Assembly (NCBI GenBank): GCA_004553595.1
Contig: SFKZ01000003.1
Coordinates: 81,709 to 145,708, forward strand
From: Methanobrevibacter ruminantium
GTDB taxonomy: Archaea; Methanobacteriota; Methanobacteria; Methanobacteriales; Methanobacteriaceae
Length of the DNA: 64,000 nt
Direction of reading: 5' to 3'
In this document: positions 26,960 through 36,709 of the stretch, piece after piece
Numbering within the stretch: position 1 is the stretch's first letter
How the letters are laid out: every line of letters starts with the position of its first letter
Made by a program: the position numbers and the translations under genes
The notes under the pieces: model-generated
What the model was told of the DNA's origin: nothing
The model's database searches: none
Seen by the model: only the letters and a program-made list of their open reading frames with translations

Positions 26960-29356
26960 CTAGAATGGTATAAGCGCATAGTTCTTAGGTATGCTGTAAG
27001 ACTTGGTATTCCAATTCTTAATGTTACCTAATTCATTTCTGCGGCTTGTTGCATCAGCAGTATACCAAGTTTGTGATATTGGATCGTAAACTTGAGCCCA
27101 TACGTGACCAGTATTTAATCCGCTAGCGAATTTACAGTTCTTTGCATGGGAATATCTTGCATAAATACCTACAGATCTGCACATTGCTACAATCAAGTTA
27201 GCTTTATCACAACAGTTACCGCTTTTGGAACTTAAAGTACCTTTTGCTCCTTTTAAGGAATTTGTATAGAAACTATATTTAATATCATCCCTTACAAATT
27301 CAAAGATAGCATTTGCTTTAGCCTTAGGACTGGATAACCCTGCGGTTAATTCTTTAGCTTTCTTTTTAATAGCATCATTTAGTGCAGATTTACCTCCTGT
27401 TTTCAAGTATTTTGCAAATTCATCTGAATCAAATATCTGCCTATAGTTCAAAATTTTACCATTTTGACTAATGGAAATAGAATATCCTCCTCTAACATAA
27501 CTGGTTTTGACTGTTACATAAGAAGGTAATCTATTATTATTACCATAATAATTTAAAGCAGCAGTAAACGCATAAATGTAAAGGTTTGCTTCCATTTTAC
27601 CTAAATTAGTTAGCTTGTAATTAGGAATACGTTTATTATCATTAACAAAGCTTGTAACATTCTTTGCTAACTTAAGGTATTCAGCTTTATATAATTTACC
27701 ACTAATCTTGCTTCCAGAGGAATTGTAATTATTTGATAAATCCTTAATTTTAACATTTGCTTTTGAACCGTTATTTATGTTGGTTATAGCACCAGCCATA
27801 AGATATGCAAATTCATCCATAGTATACTTTCTGCCATCAATATTTACACTGTATTGCTTATTTAGAATATTGATGTATTCTACACGGACCTTTAAATCCT
27901 TAGCTGCAGTAATGATTTTTGATATGCTGATAGATGGTTCAACCACTTTAACATTTGTAGAAAGCTTGGATGAATCATAATATTTGTTTCCAGCATAGCT
28001 CACTTCAATAGGATAAGTTCCTAATTTGTAGTTCATTACCAAACTAACTTGCCCTTTTGAATTGGTAGTTTTGGTAAAGGTCTTGCCGTTAAGGGTAATG
28101 GTCACTTTCTTATTTGACAATGCATTTCCAGCAGAGTTCTTTAAAGTGATATAATAATTAAATCCTTTTCCAACAGAATCATCAGAACCTTTTATTTTAG
28201 TAGATCCCTTTTCAACAGTCAAATTAGCACTTGTAGAAGATTTAACGAACATATCATTTCCTGAGAAACTAATTTTCATTTTTAAAGTACCGAGATACTT
28301 TACAGGAACAATTGCCTTTCCATTTGAATTAGTTTTCAAGGTGTATGTTACATTCTTATTAGTTACCTTAACAATGAGTTTCTTGTTCTTTACAGGATCC
28401 CCATTGGATTTTTTAAGGTTTACAACAAAATCTTCACCATACTCCAAAGAAGTGGATGAATAGGATAATGCTGTTTTACACTTAATAGGTTTTACATATG
28501 CTTTTGTTGAGGATTTATATAAATTATCATTACCTGCATAACTAATGATAACAGAAAAACTCTTTTTAGTGGTTACAAAAAGTTTAGCTTGACCTTTGGA
28601 ATTGGTAGCTATCCTATAAATCTTATTACCAAATATAGGAATTCTGAACTTAATCTTTTTACCACTTATAGCCTTTCCGCTTTTCTTGTTCACTAAAGTG
28701 ACAATCAACGGAGTTGATCTCGGAACAGTGGTATTCTTAACTTTTAAACTGGTCCCACTTTTTAAAACCTTAATGTATTTTGTGATTTTAAAAGCGCTAA
28801 AGGATTTGTCTCCTTTAAATTGGACAATAGTTTTAAAAGTTCCAATCTTGTAATAATTAATCTTTACCTGTCCTTTTGAGTTGGTGGTCATAGTAAAAAC
28901 TCTTTTTTTACTAGGTACGCTAATTTGAACTTTTTTACCACTTAATACTTTACCATTCTTATCTTTTAATGTAATAACTATAGGAGTTCCAGAGTAAATT
29001 TTAGTCTTAGACACAGTTATGCTGGTTGCAGTCTTTACAGTTGAAGATGAGGAATTTGAATCTTCAAATATAGCCTCATGACTATTGTCCTCTTCCCCCT
29101 CAGTTAAAGTGGAACTAGCATCATTGGAAGCGTCAGAAGCACTTGCACCTAAACTGGAAGTAGCTTCATTAGATAATTGATCAGTATAAGAATTTCCAAT
29201 TGACTCTTCAGATTCAGAATCGATAGAATCACTAAGAATATTAGAGTTATCTGGATTATTCGACATATCTAAGGCATCACTTGCAGATACTCCACTTATT
29301 GCAATGAAGAATAAGCAGAATATTGCCAAAAGCAATGCTCTTTTCTCTAACGAAAT
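26960..29356 (-). CDS. Secreted surface protein with Ig-like repeats and transglutaminase domain
   Basis: A protein of about 798 residues. The signal peptide is ALLLAIFCLFFIAISGVSAS; a Ser/Asp-rich segment extends to about residue 120; then four to five Ig-like repeats recur with the pattern TTNSKGQVKINYYKIGT; a pseudomurein-binding-like region follows (YLMAGAITNINNG, YKAEYLKLAKNVTSFVNDN); and a C-terminal transglutaminase-like domain has KSGNCCDKANLIVAMCRSVG, HVWAQVYDPISQTWYTADAT (Cys-His-Asp triad). It probably binds or remodels the pseudomurein wall. The first canonical codon is TTG 29335, inside the signal peptide. AUU at 29356, five bases after GAGGTG, adds the expected basic n-region (SLEKR). 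Confidence 0.85.
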   Translation of the reverse strand: MSLEKRALLLAIFCLFFIAISGVSASDALDMSNNPDNSNILSDSIDSESEESIGNSYTDQLSNEATSSLGASASDASNDASSTLTEGEEDNSHEAIFEDSNSSSSTVKTATSITVSKTKIYSGTPIVITLKDKNGKVLSGKKVQISVPSKKRVFTMTTNSKGQVKINYYKIGTFKTIVQFKGDKSFSAFKITKYIKVLKSGTSLKVKNTTVPRSTPLIVTLVNKKSGKAISGKKIKFRIPIFGNKIYRIATNSKGQAKLFVTTKKSFSVIISYAGNDNLYKSSTKAYVKPIKCKTALSYSSTSLEYGEDFVVNLKKSNGDPVKNKKLIVKVTNKNVTYTLKTNSNGKAIVPVKYLGTLKMKISFSGNDMFVKSSTSANLTVEKGSTKIKGSDDSVGKGFNYYITLKNSAGNALSNKKVTITLNGKTFTKTTNSKGQVSLVMNYKLGTYPIEVSYAGNKYYDSSKLSTNVKVVEPSISISKIITAAKDLKVRVEYINILNKQYSVNIDGRKYTMDEFAYLMAGAITNINNGSKANVKIKDLSNNYNSSGSKISGKLYKAEYLKLAKNVTSFVNDNKRIPNYKLTNLGKMEANLYIYAFTAALNYYGNNNRLPSYVTVKTSYVRGGYSISISQNGKILNYRQIFDSDEFAKYLKTGGKSALNDAIKKKAKELTAGLSSPKAKANAIFEFVRDDIKYSFYTNSLKGAKGTLSSKSGNCCDKANLIVAMCRSVGIYARYSHAKNCKFASGLNTGHVWAQVYDPISQTWYTADATSRRNELGNIKNWNTKSYSIPKNYALIPF

Positions 29357-30275
29357 TTTTTCACCTCAATACACTAAAAAAATACAAATTTAAAAGTTTT
29401 AAAAAAATAACTCTTAAAATCAAATATCTTTAAAATTATTTTTTATTTTACTAATGCAATAAAAAATATGAGCTCCTCAATAAAAATCTAAAAAAATCTC
29501 ATATTTTAGAAATTCCTAAAATATAAAAATCTTATTAAAAATCTTTATTAAATGAAATAAAAACTCATAGTATTTATTGAAAATTTATTCAATTAAATAC
29601 TAAATATAAAGATAATTAAACTAATTTTAGATAATATTTTTTTAATGTTATGTATAATTAAGGTATAATACCTTATAAATCTTTCCCATAAAAATTTTAA
29701 AAAATAAGAAATATATGTCCTTTAAACTAACTGAATATAATTATATTTAGTTATTTTTATTTTTAAAGATAAAAAAATGAGTTAAAACAATTATTAAAAT
29801 TAATTAGGAAGCTATAAATAAAAATAACTATTTAAAATAAATAATAATAAAAAACGATTAATAATTCTAATTAAGATAAATAAATGGCTAAAATTAATTA
29901 TTTTATTAAAATTTAATAGGATAATAATTGAATAATTAAAATATAAACAAATATTTATTATTTAACTTTAAAAAGAACAATAATTACACTTAATAAATAA
30001 AATAATCCAAAAATAATAAACTTATATTAAAAATCAATTAAAATCATTAAAATAATGAAAAAAATTAATATTATTTGTCCTTTATACTATTTATACTCAA
30101 TTTATAGCTTTAATTGAAAAATAAACCATATTTAGTTAAAAAATGAAAAATAATTTAAAATTTCAATTTATTAAGGAAAAAAGGTTGAAATTTTAAAGAA
30201 AAAAATTTAAAAAAATAAACAGAAACATGAAAAATTTTTTATCTATGTTTAAGACATATTTGATGATGATATTAA
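29357..30275. promoter_or_regulatory. Long non-coding region upstream of the surface protein
   Basis: About 920 bases, very AT-rich, with no supported coding frame. On the minus strand a TATA-like ATTTATAA (29680-29673) directly abuts a perfect 17-base palindrome at 29659-29675, about 310 bases before the surface-protein start. If that is the promoter, the mRNA has a long leader. The part from 29760 to 30240 shows nothing but A/T-rich low-complexity sequence. Confidence 0.45.
29659..29675. repeat. Perfect 17-base palindrome next to TATA-like sequence
   Basis: TAAGGTAT A ATACCTTA reads the same on both strands. It lies immediately downstream (minus strand) of a TATA-like element and upstream of the transglutaminase surface gene, the place of a repressor operator. 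No regulator gene is adjacent. Confidence 0.5.
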
Positions 30276-31184
30276 TCATTCATCAAGCTGTTGATCATGG
30301 TCATATTCCAAACCGAATGGACATGCATGAGCAGTTACTCCATGAATAAGATCCATATCCTCTAAAATCTTATTCTGAACCAAATGAACAACCTTATGGG
30401 ATTCATCCAAACTCATTTCCGGCGGAAGCTCAATGTGTAAAGTGACAGTAGCATATGAACCTAAATAATTCACCCTTACATCATGTGTACCGCAAACCTT
30501 GTCTACTGAATTGGAAACCTCTATAATCTTGTCAACCAACTCTGGAGATGGAACCTTACCCATAATGCTATCTAAATTTTCACGAACAACCTCAATAGCT
30601 GTCTTAACGATTAATAAACCGATTAACAGTCCAATCAATGGATCCAAATGAGGGAAACCATATTGTGCAATGAGGATACCGAACAATATTGCAAGTGAGG
30701 ACATTATATCAACTCTTTGATGCTTTCCATCAGCAACAATTGCAGGACTATTCACCATACTCCCTAATTTAATGATATATTGACTCATTGCAAAGTTTAC
30801 AATAACACCAATGATTGCCATGATAACAGCCAATGGCTCTGGAATAGCAAGTGCACCTCCGAAGAACAATCTATATAGCGCACCTGTAATGATTTCGTAA
30901 GCAATGATTGCCAAGAATACTACAATCACCAATCCTGCAATTGCTTCAGCCCTTCCATGACCTAATGGATGCTCAGCATCTGCAGGCTTGCTGCCTATCT
31001 TGAATCCAACATAAGCGATTATTGAGGTAACTATATCGGATATTGTATGAGCCCCTTCAGATATGAGCGCATAACTTCCAGACATTATCCCTACAGCAAT
31101 GTTGAAAACAGTTAAGAAAATATTTCCTAAAATAGCCACATAAGCTGCCCTTTTTCCTAACCGTTCCCTATCCTCTTTTTTCAT
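30276..31184 (-). CDS. Cation diffusion facilitator family transporter
   Basis: The 302-residue protein has six membrane segments and the CDF metal motifs SEGAHTISDIVTSIIAYVGF (HxxxD-type in helix 2) and ADGKHQRVDIMSSLAILFGI (helix 5), plus HPLGHGRAEAIAGL. The cytoplasmic C-terminal domain of about 85 residues has VHLVQNKILEDMDLIHGVTA. CDF proteins export Zn, Fe, Mn or Co in exchange for protons. The metal is not determinable here; a His-rich loop is absent. Single gene. Confidence 0.92.
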   Translation of the reverse strand: MKKEDRERLGKRAAYVAILGNIFLTVFNIAVGIMSGSYALISEGAHTISDIVTSIIAYVGFKIGSKPADAEHPLGHGRAEAIAGLVIVVFLAIIAYEIITGALYRLFFGGALAIPEPLAVIMAIIGVIVNFAMSQYIIKLGSMVNSPAIVADGKHQRVDIMSSLAILFGILIAQYGFPHLDPLIGLLIGLLIVKTAIEVVRENLDSIMGKVPSPELVDKIIEVSNSVDKVCGTHDVRVNYLGSYATVTLHIELPPEMSLDESHKVVHLVQNKILEDMDLIHGVTAHACPFGLEYDHDQQLDE

Positions 31185-31484
31185 ATTATCAATTCTTTAT
31201 GTTCATTGATTTTATCAATAATTAATACTTAATTCAGTTATCAATTTATAAATTTATTAATTTATATTTTTCTAATTGATTGATTTAAAAATAATACTAA
31301 TCTTTAAAAAAAATACAAAATTGTAATACAAAAATTAATATTTTTATTACTACTTAATATTCTGTAAGTTTTAATATATATTTTTTATTAAAAAAGTTTA
31401 AAAAATGAAAAGATTAAAAGATTAACAAATTTTTAATAATTAATCTCTTAAAATAAAATTGAATAAAATTAAATGGATTAAAAT
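31185..31484. other. Non-coding AT-rich spacer
   Basis: The spacer lies between the aminotransferase and CDF genes (both minus strand). A TATA-like stretch occurs near 31372-31386. I see no coding frame or repeat. Confidence 0.4.
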
Positions 31485-32600
31485 CTAATAATCCAAATCC
31501 TTTAGGATATCCATTGCCTTTTCAATGTTTTCATATGAATTAGCATAGGACATTCTTACATGCTCTTCTCCTAAGCTTCCAAATGGAGATCCTGGAACTG
31601 AGATGACTCCAGCTTCTGCAGCCGCCTTTACAAATTCCATAGGTCTATCAACTTTAGGGAAAACATAGAATGCACCTTGACAGTCCACTGTTTCATATCC
31701 CATATCGTTTAAGCTTGAAACAATCAAGTCCCTTCTTCTTGAAAACTCAGACACCATCTTTTTAACGGAGTCCTGTGGACCTGTAAGAGCTTCAATAGCT
31801 CCAACTTGAGAAACAGAAGGGGCATTTGCAGTACAGTATTGGTGAACCTTAAGCAAATTCTCAGTCACTTCATCATTTGCAACCATATAGCCAACCCTAA
31901 GACCTGTCATTGCATAGGTTTTTGAAAATCCATTAATGGTTATTACATTGTCACAGTATTCTGCAGGAGAGTGGTTTTTGGTTCCATAAATGATCTTTTC
32001 ATAAATCTCATCTGAAATAATGTAAAAGTCATGGTCTGTAGCCAAATCTGCAATTCCCTTGATGTCTTCCTTATCCATCACTGCACCGGTTGGATTGGAA
32101 GGTGAGTTGATGATCAATCCTTTTGTGTTCTTGTCAATCTTTTCCTGAACGTCATCCACTTTCATCTTAAAATCGTTTTCCATAGGAGTTGTCACTTCAA
32201 CAACATTGGCTTCAGCCAATTGCACACAAGTGTAATATGATAGGAATCCTGGATTTGGAACAAGCACATTGTCGCCTTTTCCAAACAAAGCCTGTGCAGC
32301 AGCGTATAAGGATTCACTTGCACCGCAAGTGACTATAACGTTTTCAGCATCAGTCTTTATATTGTTGTCCTTAGCAAGCTTATCTACAATAGCTTCCCTA
32401 AGTTCAATCAACCCTTTGTTTGAAGTGTATTTGGTGTATCCTTCATCAATAGCTCTTTTCATTGCATCCTTGATATTTTGAGGAACATCAAAGTCAGGTT
32501 CTCCAATCCCTAAATTAACTGCATCAGGATTAGTGACTTCAAACATTTTTCTAATTAGAGATAATTCTATTTCTTCAACTCTTTTTGCAGGATTTAACAT
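31485..32600 (-). CDS. PLP-dependent aminotransferase (aspartate aminotransferase type)
   Basis: The 371-residue fold-type I aminotransferase has NLGIGEPDFDVPQNIKDAM, VTCGASESLYAAAQALFG, INSPSNPTGAVMDKEDI and the catalytic-lysine motif ITINGFSKTYAMTGLRVGYM. It ends with VISVPGSPFGSLGEEHVRMS, carrying the substrate-carboxylate Arg. It most resembles class I aspartate or aromatic aminotransferases; the amino-acid specificity cannot be read. A downstream T-rich spacer separates it from the CDF gene. Confidence 0.9.
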   Translation of the reverse strand: MLNPAKRVEEIELSLIRKMFEVTNPDAVNLGIGEPDFDVPQNIKDAMKRAIDEGYTKYTSNKGLIELREAIVDKLAKDNNIKTDAENVIVTCGASESLYAAAQALFGKGDNVLVPNPGFLSYYTCVQLAEANVVEVTTPMENDFKMKVDDVQEKIDKNTKGLIINSPSNPTGAVMDKEDIKGIADLATDHDFYIISDEIYEKIIYGTKNHSPAEYCDNVITINGFSKTYAMTGLRVGYMVANDEVTENLLKVHQYCTANAPSVSQVGAIEALTGPQDSVKKMVSEFSRRRDLIVSSLNDMGYETVDCQGAFYVFPKVDRPMEFVKAAAEAGVISVPGSPFGSLGEEHVRMSYANSYENIEKAMDILKDLDY

Positions 32601-32736
32601 AATAACACCTTTAATAAAAATAACAATTAATAAGAATAATTTAAAACAATATTTGAATTGATTAATTTAAAATAAATAAATTAATAATTAATAAATTTTT
32701 TACATTAATATATTTGAATTAATATTTTATATATTT

Positions 32737-34500
32737 TTAATTGCAAGCCCCACAATCGTAACAGATTCCGTCTTCACACCAAGGAGTCTGCTCACCAGTC
32801 TTAATCTTTTCATATTCGGACTTCAAGAACTCCTTGCTTACACTTACATTGATTGAATCCCAAGGCAAGTCATCTTCCAAATCATAACTTGGAGCTTTTT
32901 CACCCCACTCCCGAATACTGATCTTTTCATTCAAAGACCTTTCAATAAGGTTTCCAATATCCTTGTCTCCACAGGATAATACATATTGTATAAGTCCCAT
33001 CTTAGCGCTGTCAAACTTAATGTCCAACCCCTTAAGATTCTTCTTGAGATATCTTATCTTTGACTTGATTTCCTTCATGTCATATCTTTCCCACTGGAGA
33101 GGGGTATGTGGCTTTGGAATGACAGGGTTTACACTAAAGCTAATTGAAACCTTAGCTTTTTTATTAGACTTGGATTTTTTATCCTTTTTCCTTGATTTTT
33201 TAGATTTTGAAGCACTTGAAACAGAATCATTCCCAGATGATGAATTAAGTGTTGATTTAATTGAATTGTCGTTTAATTTAATTGAAGATGTGGGATTTGA
33301 ATCGATATTATACTTCATGGAATCAATTTGCTTCATCATATTTGCAAGTTCTCCAATATCGTCTTCAGACTCATAGGGCAAACCGATTAAAAAATACAAT
33401 TTAATATTAAAACCTAGTTCAACAGCATCACTTATAACCCTTAGGATCTCTTCATCCCTGATGTCCTTATTGATTCTGCGCCTTAGGGAATAAATTGATT
33501 CCGGAGCTATTGTCAATGTCTTCAATCCGCTTGACTTGAGTGCAGCCAATGTTTCCATTGTGATTGATTCAATTCTCATGGAAGGTGTTGATACCTGAAA
33601 TCCCCTTTCATTCAATCCTTCTGTCAATTCATTTATCTGTGAGTAATCTGATACAGCTGCACCAATCAATGATATCTTATTCAAGCCAGTGTTTGCTCTA
33701 GCTTCCTCTGCAATTGAAAAGAGATCATCCAAATTGGTTTCCCTAAGAGGCCTATACATATAGCTGGACATGCAGAACCTGCATCCTCTAGTACATGCCC
33801 TTGAAACATTCAATAGAATGGAATTGGAAAATGCTGGAATGAAATCCTTATCATCGGTTTCTGTAACGATTGGGCAAGTTAGATGATAAATACTTCCCAT
33901 ATCATCTGATAGCACTATATTTGTTTCATTATTGAATTCAGAGATGTATAAACCTTCAATATCTAAAAACGGAGACAAATCCATTTTTTCATTATCAAAA
34001 CTATCCCCATTATTATTGATTTTATTCTTTTTGCTCCTTTTAGATAGCTTTAATGAAGAATACAAATCCAAAAAGTCATACAAAACAGCTTCAGCTTCCC
34101 CTACAACAAAAATGTCTATAAAGTCAGATAGAGGCAATGGATTAGCACTAGCGCAAGGACCGCCAGCAATGATTAAAGGATAATCAGATGCCCTATCTTC
34201 CCTTCTAAGTGGAATGCCTGCTTCCCTCAACATCTCCAAAACATGGAAATAATCCTGTTCATATTGAAGGGAAAATGAAACAATGTCAAAATCAGACAAT
34301 GGACTGTTGGTCTCCAAACTTCTTGTAGAAGGATAGATAATCCTTTCAGAGTATGTGTCCTCTCTTTCATTGACATAATTATAAATAATCTGGTAACCTA
34401 AGGAACTCATTGCAGTCTTGTAAACATTTGGATAAACCAGTCCAAAACGTATATCCTCTTTCAATGGATTTTTTATAATTATATTCTTTTCTTTAAACAT
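32737..34500 (-). CDS. Radical SAM protein with B12-binding-like N-terminus (YgiQ/Elp3-like group)
   Basis: The 587-residue protein has an N-terminal segment (IRFGLVYPNVYKTAMSSLGY) typical of B12-binding-type radical SAM proteins, and the cluster motif RACTRGCRFCMSSYMYRPLR (CxxxCxxC). TIAPESIYSLRRRINKDIRD and KLYFLIGLPYESEDDIGELA follow, and the end is CEDGICYDCGACN. Two insertions rich in Ser, Asn and Lys interrupt the fold (about residues 150-170 and 400-450). The substrate is unknown; the nearest characterised function is not certain. Confidence 0.85.
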   Translation of the reverse strand: MFKEKNIIIKNPLKEDIRFGLVYPNVYKTAMSSLGYQIIYNYVNEREDTYSERIIYPSTRSLETNSPLSDFDIVSFSLQYEQDYFHVLEMLREAGIPLRREDRASDYPLIIAGGPCASANPLPLSDFIDIFVVGEAEAVLYDFLDLYSSLKLSKRSKKNKINNNGDSFDNEKMDLSPFLDIEGLYISEFNNETNIVLSDDMGSIYHLTCPIVTETDDKDFIPAFSNSILLNVSRACTRGCRFCMSSYMYRPLRETNLDDLFSIAEEARANTGLNKISLIGAAVSDYSQINELTEGLNERGFQVSTPSMRIESITMETLAALKSSGLKTLTIAPESIYSLRRRINKDIRDEEILRVISDAVELGFNIKLYFLIGLPYESEDDIGELANMMKQIDSMKYNIDSNPTSSIKLNDNSIKSTLNSSSGNDSVSSASKSKKSRKKDKKSKSNKKAKVSISFSVNPVIPKPHTPLQWERYDMKEIKSKIRYLKKNLKGLDIKFDSAKMGLIQYVLSCGDKDIGNLIERSLNEKISIREWGEKAPSYDLEDDLPWDSINVSVSKEFLKSEYEKIKTGEQTPWCEDGICYDCGACN

Positions 34501-34860
34501 GCTTTAGTCCTTTGTAAAATACTTGTCTTTATTAAAATCAATATAAAGTTTGTTTATACAAATATAATAAATTTTACTATGATTAAACTTAAATTCGGAC
34601 ATGAAATTTACGAAATCAAATCAATTTAAGAACCATAATATAAATTTCAACCCAATTTTAATTTTTATATCAAGATATAAGTAATATATAATCTTTTTTA
34701 TGGAAACAAAACTGTGATTTTACACAAAATCACAATTAGAAAATATATTTAAATTAAAAAGTTAAAATATGAATTAACTAATCTTTAAAATAAAAAATAG
34801 ACAATTTTAAAGATAGTTTAGAAAATAGAAGGAGGAGAATAAATAATATGAGGTGTTAGC
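34501..34860. promoter_or_regulatory. Divergent promoter region
   Basis: About 360 bases separate the radical SAM gene and the second transglutaminase gene. It holds a perfect inverted repeat at 34713-34734, TATA-like AAATATATTT near 34740-34751, a GGAGGAG motif at 34830-34836, and a tiny frame ATG-AGG-TGT-TAG ending just before the AUU start of the next gene. No other coding frame is seen. Confidence 0.5.
34713..34734. repeat. Perfect inverted repeat (9-base arms, 4-base spacer)
   Basis: TGTGATTTT and AAAATCACA flank ACAC, about 130 bases before the transglutaminase surface gene. It could be an operator or an RNA hairpin; there is no T-run, so a terminator is less likely. Confidence 0.55.
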
Positions 34861-36486
34861 ATTAGAACTAAAATGATTATTATAGCTTTATTGGTAGTGC
34901 TGTTTTTTAGCTTAAGTAGCATCAACGCTCAAAGTGTGAATAATTATGATGATTTGGATAAGAATATCCTTAAATCTAATTCTTCAAGCAACAAGGCAGC
35001 AGTAAATATTACCTCTAAAGCAAAGACAAATTCAACTAAGAAAACAAGTATTAAGAAGACAAGCACAACTAAATCAAAAGAGAATACAACAACAGTGAAC
35101 AAGAAAACATTGGCAAAAACATCCACAAGCTTTATGAACTACGTGGAGAAGAATGGAAAATTCCCTAAAGTGAAAATCAGCAATAGAAACTATTCAAATA
35201 CAGAATATTTGTATCTGATAACAAAGGCTGTTGAAAACAACTCAAATTCAAAGATTGTGATTAAGAAGAATTTGGTTAAGAAATACAGCAATGCAAATTC
35301 AAAATCTGTAAAAGGAACTTTAAATAAGACTGAATATATCAAGATAGCCAGCAAAACCAGAAAATTCATTGATAAAAACAAAAGAGCTCCGAATTGGGTT
35401 TCATCATCAAAGGGAAATATACCATACAATCAATTGATTCTTTCATACAGCAAATGTTTGGATTTCTCCAATAAGAACAATAGATTGCCTAATTCAATAA
35501 AGCTTGATGATTTGGATTTGGATAAGATCAAATCTAAAATAAAAAAGGATGCCAAATCCACTGTAAATTCAATTGGAAAATCAAGCAATAAAACAACGAA
35601 TAAGACCACAACCAACACGGTAAAAAGCAATAAAACCAAAGCAACAAATAAAACAAAGAACACTTCAAATGCCCCTTCTAATAATGATGATAAATCTGTT
35701 AAAGAGGGAAGATTAGCTGAAATGGCACTAAATAATATCCATAACATATTGAATAATATTTTAGATAGGCTGGATCCTAGCAAATACCTATTGGATTTGA
35801 CTAAATCCGATGAGGCCAACATTAATTTCAATACCAGCAAAATCAATGTGGACATAAATGGAAAATCAACTGTGAAACTTAAGGTTTCCGCTAAAAATAC
35901 AACAAAGACAACAAAGGCAACGACAAAGAAAAGCACTGCAAGCACAAAGAAAACAAACAAAACAAAATCAAACGTTTCAAAGGCTAAAACAAAATCAGTT
36001 AGCATTGGAAAGACTTCAATTAATGAAGCTTTAAGGAAATACCTTTCAAGCACTAAAAACTGCCAAGTGAAGAATAAGAATATTCAAGATTTGGCCAAGA
36101 CACTGACCTCCAAACTCAAAACAGATTATGAGAAAGGCAAGAAGCTATTCAATTGGGTTCGTGACAATATCCACTACAAGAAATATAGAAACACATTAAG
36201 AGGTGCCGTGAAGACACTCAAAGCTAAAAAGGGCAATTGCGTTGACCAAAGCCATTTATTGATTGCATTGTCAAGGGCTTCTGGAATTCCTGCAAGATAT
36301 GTCAAGGGAGATAACTGCAAGTTTACCAGCGGTTATGTTTCAGGCCATATATGGACACAGATGTATATAAACAAGAAATGGGTGGTTGCAGATACAACAA
36401 GCAAAAGAAACACCTTGGGAAAAATCAGAAACTGGAATACAAAAAACTATAAGTTATATGGGCAATTCAGTTCCATAAGCTTTTAG
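34861..36486 (+). CDS. Secreted Lys/Thr-rich protein with pseudomurein-binding-like and transglutaminase domains
   Basis: A protein of about 541 residues. The signal peptide is MIIIALLVVLFFSLSSINAQ. Two Thr/Lys/Ser-rich linkers lie at about residues 45-85 and 235-275, with a third near 325-380. A pseudomurein-binding-like repeat region is visible (EYLYLITKAVENN, EYIKIASKTRKFI, APNWVSSSKGNIPYNQL). The C-terminal transglutaminase domain has KKGNCVDQSHLLIALSRASG and GHIWTQMYINKKWVVADTT (Cys-His-Asp). It is a smaller relative of the 26960 protein. ATG 34873 is in frame, but AUU 34861 lies five bases after GAGGTG and adds the basic n-region RTK, so it is my preferred start. Confidence 0.85.
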   Translation: MRTKMIIIALLVVLFFSLSSINAQSVNNYDDLDKNILKSNSSSNKAAVNITSKAKTNSTKKTSIKKTSTTKSKENTTTVNKKTLAKTSTSFMNYVEKNGKFPKVKISNRNYSNTEYLYLITKAVENNSNSKIVIKKNLVKKYSNANSKSVKGTLNKTEYIKIASKTRKFIDKNKRAPNWVSSSKGNIPYNQLILSYSKCLDFSNKNNRLPNSIKLDDLDLDKIKSKIKKDAKSTVNSIGKSSNKTTNKTTTNTVKSNKTKATNKTKNTSNAPSNNDDKSVKEGRLAEMALNNIHNILNNILDRLDPSKYLLDLTKSDEANINFNTSKINVDINGKSTVKLKVSAKNTTKTTKATTKKSTASTKKTNKTKSNVSKAKTKSVSIGKTSINEALRKYLSSTKNCQVKNKNIQDLAKTLTSKLKTDYEKGKKLFNWVRDNIHYKKYRNTLRGAVKTLKAKKGNCVDQSHLLIALSRASGIPARYVKGDNCKFTSGYVSGHIWTQMYINKKWVVADTTSKRNTLGKIRNWNTKNYKLYGQFSSISF

Positions 36487-36625
36487 ATTAGTCAATCAGA
36501 CATTAATCTTTAGTTTTAATTGATTATTAAGCAGATATGATAATCGATTAAAACTCTTATTTTTTTAAAAAATTATATTAAAATCACTATTAGAAAGTTA
36601 AGAATAAAAAAAAGTTTAAAAAAAG

Positions 36626-36709
36626 CGCCGGGACGGGGATTTGAACCCCGGTGATCTATTGATCATCGGATTAGCAGTCCGACGCCGTACCAGGCTGGGC
36701 CATCCCGAC
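36626..36709 (-). tRNA. tRNA-Ser (anticodon GCU)
   Basis: The minus strand folds as a tRNA. The acceptor is GTCGGGA/TCCCGGC with discriminator G. The anticodon arm is TCGGA-CTGCTAA-TCCGA with anticodon GCT, and a long variable arm (TGATC AATA GATCA) is typical of serine tRNA. The T arm is CGGGG-TTCAAAT-CCCCG. CCA is not encoded. It lies about 140 bases downstream of the SRP RNA gene on the same strand, an arrangement known from Methanothermus and Methanothermobacter. Confidence 0.96.

Noticed and set aside
35430..36053. Long minus-strand hydrophobic frame inside the transglutaminase gene
   Set aside because: Antisense shadow of Lys/Thr-rich codons; no ribosome-binding site, and the plus-strand protein has clear domains.
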